A DNA stretch of 64,000 nt from Euglena gracilis (taxonomy: Eukaryota; Euglenida; Euglenophyceae; Euglenales), in contig CP154956.1 of assembly GCA_039621445.1 (NCBI GenBank), positions 981,653 through 1,045,652 on the forward strand, given 5' to 3'. Below the pieces are notes generated by a model that made no database searches, was not told the origin of the DNA, and saw nothing but the letters and a program-made list of their open reading frames with translations. Positions 60,156-64,000 of the stretch are shown here, one piece after another. Every line of letters starts with the position of its first letter. Position 1 is the first letter of the stretch. The position numbers and the translations under genes are program-made.

Positions 60156-60387
60156 GGTACTTGTCTGTTATCGCACGACATACCCCCCCTTTTGGTTATC
60201 GCACGACACCTTATTTTTAGTCCTATGGGGTTATTTAAGGAGTAGGGTTAGGTGCGCACAGGCCATGTAGCGCAACATGGCCTGTGCGCACCTAACCCTA
60301 CTCCTTAAATAACCCCATATTAACCCTAAAAAAGGGCGTCGTGCGACAACCAAAAGGGGGTATGTCGTGCGATAACAGACAAGTACC
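60156..60387. repeat. Foldback repeat, ~113-bp arms, 6-base loop
   Basis: Arms 60,156-60,268 and 60,275-60,387 are reverse complements with a few mismatches and small indels. The outer end is GGTACTTGTCTGTTATCGCA and the inner part GGTTAGGTGCGCACAGGCCAT. TCGCACGACA occurs twice per arm. No ORF. Confidence 0.9.
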
Positions 60388-61125
60388 GCCACAGATGCCT
60401 TGATGGAAAACGTGCCTGACCACAGATGCCCTAATGGAAAAAATTGCCACAAATGCCCTCATGGAAAACGTGTTCATGACCATGAATTTCAGGGCCGGCA
60501 TTTGGCGGGCTGAAATCGTTTTTTAAATTTTTAATATTCACTGGATACGGAAAGGTCATGATCAATCCAACTGTGCTCAAAAATTTGACCAAATTCGCAC
60601 AAATGAAATTAGGGGAAAGGGGTCCTCAAACGCCCCCCCCCCCAATTGGTCTGAAGGTGCCCCGGGCATTAGCTAAATAGGGGAGTAATAGAGAGGAATA
60701 GGGGACCTGCACTGGAGGGGGTCCCCCCCCCCCCGATCATGGCGTGCCGACCCGTGCCGACCCCCCCCCTGCCCGCCCGTCTTTGAACAACAGCCTTGTT
60801 GCTTTCCGTCACTGGAGAGTGTCTCTGCGGTGGACCTGGTGGACGTGGGTGAAGTCTTTCTTCCCCGTCTTTTCTGTGATCTTCTCCGATGTTTGGAGTT
60901 CAGTGCATCAGATGTCTAATTTTCCACAGAAAATCAACAACGTCCTGCACCGAACCCCACCAGGGAATACACCTGGAGCTATCTGTTCACTGACATAGTT
61001 TGTGGCTGCACAGTGGCTGCAATGCTATCCAGGGTGCCCAGAAGTGTTTTTTCAGCCAGGCTCCGGACCCCGGGGGTCCGCTGAAATGAAAGTTGAGACA
61101 GCCCAGAAAAAAAGCCGCTGGCATT
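60388..61125. other. Intergenic, no supported gene
   Basis: Short repeats of CCACA(A/G)ATGCC(C/T)T(A/G/C)ATGGAAAA occur at 60,390-60,470 (three units), with C runs near 60,633, 60,726 and 60,765. The plus frame 60744-60998 is open but featureless. Confidence 0.4.
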
Positions 61126-61127
61126 TA

Positions 61128-61158
<31 letters not shown>

Positions 61159-61188
61159 GTATATATAATATATATATATAATATATAT

Positions 61189-61249
<61 letters not shown>
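61126..61249. repeat. AT dinucleotide microsatellite
   Basis: Almost pure (AT)n over about 124 bp, with three short interruptions. The Ile/Tyr ORFs on both strands are artefacts. Confidence 0.97.
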
Positions 61250-61251
<2 letters not shown>

Positions 61252-61651
61252 AAAACCTATTTTCTGGGCTCGACGCATATTTTAAATTCCACAGACATTA
61301 ACGGATTTCAGGCTGAAATTGTTTGTGTTGGTTGATTTCCAAGGTATTGAGATCCGTTGCTGGTCAGACTGGGAATTTCTGTGATTCAGGATCTGAAAAA
61401 AATAAATAGGATTTTAAGCCAAAATTAAATAGGGTGATTCAGAATGTCAATCCCTAAATAAATTCGGTATTAATTCCTATTTAATCCATTTTATTCTTTG
61501 TGAGGGGATTATTTAGTCGTTAATTCTAGAATTTGCTTGTAGAACCAAATGAATTTTTTGGACATTTTAGACATTTCACTTTTGGTTCTGTTTCGCAATC
61601 CGACCGCTGAATTTTTTCTAACTCGGTTATTGAAGGAGTCGGGTCATGGTT
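61250..61651. other. AT-rich intergenic, no supported gene
   Basis: Nothing recognised; AAATAGG / CCTATTT words recur at 61,400-61,490. Confidence 0.4.
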
Positions 61652-61706
61652 TGGGTTAGGGTGAGGGTTATGGTTAGGTTTGGGCTGGGGTTGGGGTTAG
61701 GGTCAG
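61652..61706. repeat. Degenerate TTAGGG-like repeat
   Basis: GGGTTAGGGTGAGGGTTATG ... GGGGTTAGGG, about eight imperfect G-rich units. It is interstitial and irregular, so not evidence of a chromosome end. Confidence 0.7.
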
Positions 61707-61736
61707 GTGGCGGGCAGATAGCGAAACAGTACCACT

Positions 61737-61910
61737 ACCCCCCCCCCCAAAGGACCCCCCAAATGCTCAATTAAGGGGGGGGGCAAATAGAGGGGTCAAA
61801 AATTTGGCTTTGAGAGAGGTCAAAAAATTTTTGGCACCTTTGGCGCCTTAAAACCCTGGACCCAGATGCTCAATTAAGGGGGGGGTCAAATAAGAGGGGG
61901 GTTAGTGGTA
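61737..61910. repeat. ATGCTCAATTAAGGGGG repeats with G/C runs
   Basis: Two copies of ATGCTCAATTAAGGGGGGG followed by CAAATA(A)GAGGGG (near 61,763 and 61,868), flanking an inverted GGCACCTTTGGCGCC-like word. Confidence 0.75.
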
Positions 61911-62030
61911 CCTCATTTTTTTCCGAAATTTTGGGTTCAGGGAGCTTTGGACAAGTCGGAGTGAATTTCTTCGGTCAGAGGGCAAAGACGACAGTTTTGT
62001 CCATTCTTTTTAAAAGACTTTTGCACTCTG

Positions 62031-62222
62031 CCACCAGTCCCACAGGGCATGTCTTATGCAAAGATTGCTGGCCTGCCCACCGTTTACGGGCTCTACGGTG
62101 GCTTTCTGCCGCTCATCGTCTACGGGTTGCTGGGCACATGCCGCCAGCTGGGGGTCGGTCCTGTGGCAGTGACCTCCTCGGTGTTGGGCAGTGGCTTGCC
62201 TGACACCAACCAGGACAGCTTT
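62031..62222 (+). CDS. SulP-type sulfate transporter, exon a
   Basis: The frame reads [77 protein letters not shown] and the [15 protein letters not shown] stretch are the signature of the first transmembrane region of SulP (SLC26-like) anion transporters, which move sulfate or related anions at the membrane. TGA at 62,223 limits the exon. The donor is uncertain; CAGGACA near 62,210 recurs at the next exon. The upstream part of the protein is not in view. Confidence 0.88.
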
Positions 62223-62656
62223 TGATGGTGCATTGCATCCCGGTTTCTTGTGAATGTGAAATGGCAACTGTGACATTAATTAATTGGTTGATTGGTCGAT
62301 TAATTGATAATTGTTTCAAGAATTTTTTTGCAAAAATTGAGTGCCCCTAACGGGTTTAATAATTTATTAATTATTAATTGAATATTGATTGATTATTTTT
62401 TTTAATTTTCTTTTGCATGTTTCCAAACGGGCTTCTGCTTCAGTGTTTGCAGTTCCTCCCCCAGGGGCAGATTGGACTGCAGATAGTCCGAAGTGGCACT
62501 CATGGGCTGATTTTTTTTGCCATTTTGGGGACATTTTGGTGCAGAGTTGACAACATGTCGGAACCCCAGGTGCAAATTTCCAAAGCGTCCAAGGAATCAA
62601 GCACTGAGCACAAGTGTGATTTTGAATCTTGAACTGTCTTTCAATTTCTATTTTAG

Positions 62657-62815
62657 CACAGGACACGCAACAACGTGCCTGGCTCCATCTCCCCTTATGC
62701 AGTGCAGTCCTCACCGAACACCCCTGCAGATCCAGTGGCACAGATGGCCTACAACAAGGCTGCTATCCAAGTGGCTTTCCTTGCTGGGCTGATGTACACT
62801 GCGGTGGGTTTTCTC
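62657..62815 (+). CDS. SulP-type sulfate transporter, exon b
   Basis: The frame reads NNVPGSISPYAVQSSPNTPA, DPVAQMAYNKAAIQVAFLAG, LMYTAVGFL. This follows exon a in SulP proteins (...YN.AAIQVAFLAG..Y...G.L). The acceptor is TTTTAG at 62,651-62,656, or CACAG at 62,657-62,661. The phase fits a start at 62,657. The exon ends at a GT donor (CTC|GTACAA) at 62,816. The intron between a and b is about 430 bp and carries no gene. Confidence 0.88.
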
Positions 62816-63051
62816 GTACAAAGTAGTTCACCCCACCAGAGAAGCCCTGGGATCTTTTCTGGGGAATCGGTGGAAAAGGATCAACCAAAATCTGGCGCTC
62901 CCCACAAAGATGACAAAGAAGGGGTTTGGTGGCAATGGTTTCCGGGATTCCTGTTCAGCCTGAATTTGGTTTTTCTGGCCAGCTGAGGGAAAACGGGACT
63001 CCTCCCTCCAGGGAAAGTTTGCCTCAAGGAAAAACAGTTTGCACCCAAAAG

Positions 63052-63170
63052 GTATCTGTTGGGAATTGCTTTGGCTTCAACCTCGGCTGGCTCACCAACT
63101 TCCTCAGCCATTCCGTTATCTCCGGGTTCATGTCAGGAACATGTGTCATCATTGGCATGGACCCATGTCT
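63052..63170 (+). CDS. SulP-type sulfate transporter, exon c
   Basis: The frame reads FNLGWLTNFLSHSVISGFMS, GTCVIIGMD. LTNFLSH.VISGF.SG is the next conserved SulP block. A phase-0 AG lies at 63,050-63,051. It would add about eight residues relative to the usual spacing, so the acceptor may differ. The remaining transmembrane segments and the STAS domain are not found before the window end, so the gene is truncated, carried on outside the window, or interrupted by the repeat at 63,283. Confidence 0.82.
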
Positions 63171-63282
63171 GAGCCGTGTCGTTTTCTATTTTAGTATTTT
63201 GATGCTTTTAGAGAGCCTGCTAGTGAGAGAAAGCAAGCAAGTGTGCAACTTCCCACGCAGAGACAAAACTGTGTACGCCAGT

Positions 63283-63575
63283 TTGGGCGGGAAATTTCTA
63301 CGCCGAACCGGCGTCCCAGACGCCAGTTCGGGCATGAACCCGGACCCGAAATAAAGAGTGCCAAAAAGTGTCCCAAATGCTTTGTAGACATGTGGTAATC
63401 ATATTTGAGCAGTTTTTGGGGGCCTTCGACGGGGTTTTTTGAACAACAATTTTTTCCCTCAAATTTTGGGGTGTTTCTGAAATAGAATACCATGCAGCAT
63501 GGCTGAAATCTAAGGCCATCTGCTGAATGCCCTTGAGAAGAGCTTTCGATAGATGGGCATGAGCTGAAAAGTGTA
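63283..63575. repeat. Dispersed hairpin-ended repeat, copy 2 (inverted)
   Basis: From GGAAATTTCTACGCCGAACC through GAGTGCCAAAAAGTGTCCCAA, TACCATGCAGCATGGCTGAA and ATCTAAGGCCATCTGC to CTTGAGAAGAGC, this is the reverse complement of 57,130-57,425 with moderate divergence. Only half of the terminal palindrome is present. A third partial relative (GGCCATCTGTCGGAAGCCCT ... GAGAAGAGCTTTCGATTGATGGGCAACATG) lies at 63,800-63,860. Confidence 0.75.
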
Positions 63576-63877
63576 ATTTCACACTTTCAAACAGAGTCGG
63601 AAAATGCGATTGCCGATTTTCAGAGCGCTGTGCAATGTGGCACAGTTCTGTGGGAAGCTCTCGCCAAGCGAAAGATCTTGGCGAGAGCTTTCGTTTGATA
63701 TGCAATATGTAACCTGAACTGTGGGTTTTGACAAATTGAGATGTCAAATTTTGGAATACACGATTGCTGAAAAAAAGTGGTCTGTGCATTATGGCCAAAT
63801 TCTGTGGCCATCTGTCGGAAGCCCTTTGAGAAGAGCTTTCGATTGATGGGCAACATGGCATCAGAAGCAGGGGTTTT
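63576..63877. other. Repeat-derived stretch, no supported gene
   Basis: Contains the inverted pair GAAAGCTCTCGCCAAG / CTTGGCGAGAGCTTTC (63,652-63,694), a 16-bp-arm hairpin, and a further relative of the dispersed repeat. Confidence 0.5.
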
Positions 63878-63972
63878 TTTTAAGACCGGGGGGGAGGGGG
63901 GGTCCCCCCCCCCCCCCCCCCCCCGGGGGGGCCCTCCTCCGGGGGGGGGGGGGGGAGGGGGTCCCGGGGGAC
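63878..63972. repeat. G/C homopolymer block at window end
   Basis: Near-continuous runs of G or C with few other bases, including C runs of about 18 near 63,906-63,923. Prone to assembly error. Confidence 0.85.
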
Positions 63973-64000
63973 CCACAAAAAATGCTAAATGCGAAAAGTG

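Noticed and set aside
61093-61335. ORFs of alternating Ile and Tyr on both strands
   Set aside because: They are translations of the AT microsatellite.
61652-61706. Telomere
   Set aside because: The TTAGGG-like units are few, irregular and internal, so this is at most an interstitial relic.

Overview
The window is nuclear DNA of a eukaryote, most likely a repeat-rich microalga or other protist. It holds almost no single-copy host sequence. The only clear host gene is a fragmented, intron-containing SulP-type sulfate transporter near 62.0-63.2 kb. Most of the rest is LTR retrotransposon DNA (1-47.4 kb), followed by about 16 kb of foldback, palindromic, tandem and homopolymer repeats. A retroelement carrying a cytosine-C5 DNA methyltransferase fits published cases in dinoflagellates and charophyte algae. 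That is only a weak hint about the organism.

Layout. (1) 1-~10.3 kb, minus strand: element A, a Ty3/gypsy-type element cut by the left window edge. Its order is coiled-coil and zinc-knuckle Gag, a Dam-like 'NPPY' module, a C5-methyltransferase fused to retropepsin, RT, RNase H and integrase. (2) ~10.3-25.9 kb, plus strand: element P, a 5'-truncated, decayed chromovirus (integrase ending in a chromodomain) with an extra ~5 kb coding module ('ORF3 module') between pol and the 3' LTR. (3) 25.9-26.7 kb, minus: a diverged 5' LTR, PBS and leader of the same family (T3). (4) 26.7-27.08 and 46.3-47.4 kb, minus: two halves of a protease-RT gene of an older element, H. (5) 27,085-46,300, minus: element M, a second chromovirus copy with two LTRs and a 5-bp target duplication, inserted exactly inside the RT of H. 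M has a ~1.5 kb internal inversion and carries a further nested element, N (34,459-37,321), which has ~320-bp terminal direct repeats, a 9-bp target duplication and one intact 418-codon ORF.

(6) 47.4-64 kb: a 102-bp tandem repeat; MITE-like elements built from GCCGAAAAGCC units; a broken gene of unknown family; two PD-(D/E)XK-like nuclease remnants; several near-perfect palindromes; a ~1.36 kb element with 60-bp inverted ends; a PHD-like zinc-finger ORF; AT and GT microsatellites; and the SulP exons.

How it fits together. P and M are tail-to-tail copies of one family, so the window holds an inverted repeat with arms of more than 15 kb. The nesting order is H (oldest), then M and T3 inside it, then N inside M. 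One module links otherwise different elements: the Dam-like (I/V)DAF...LW(N/H)PP(Y/P) domain lies before the methyltransferase in A, between protease and RT in P/M, and, as its C-terminal half only, in the ORF of N. Most reading frames are interrupted, so the retroelements here look like relics. Element N and some M ORFs are still open.
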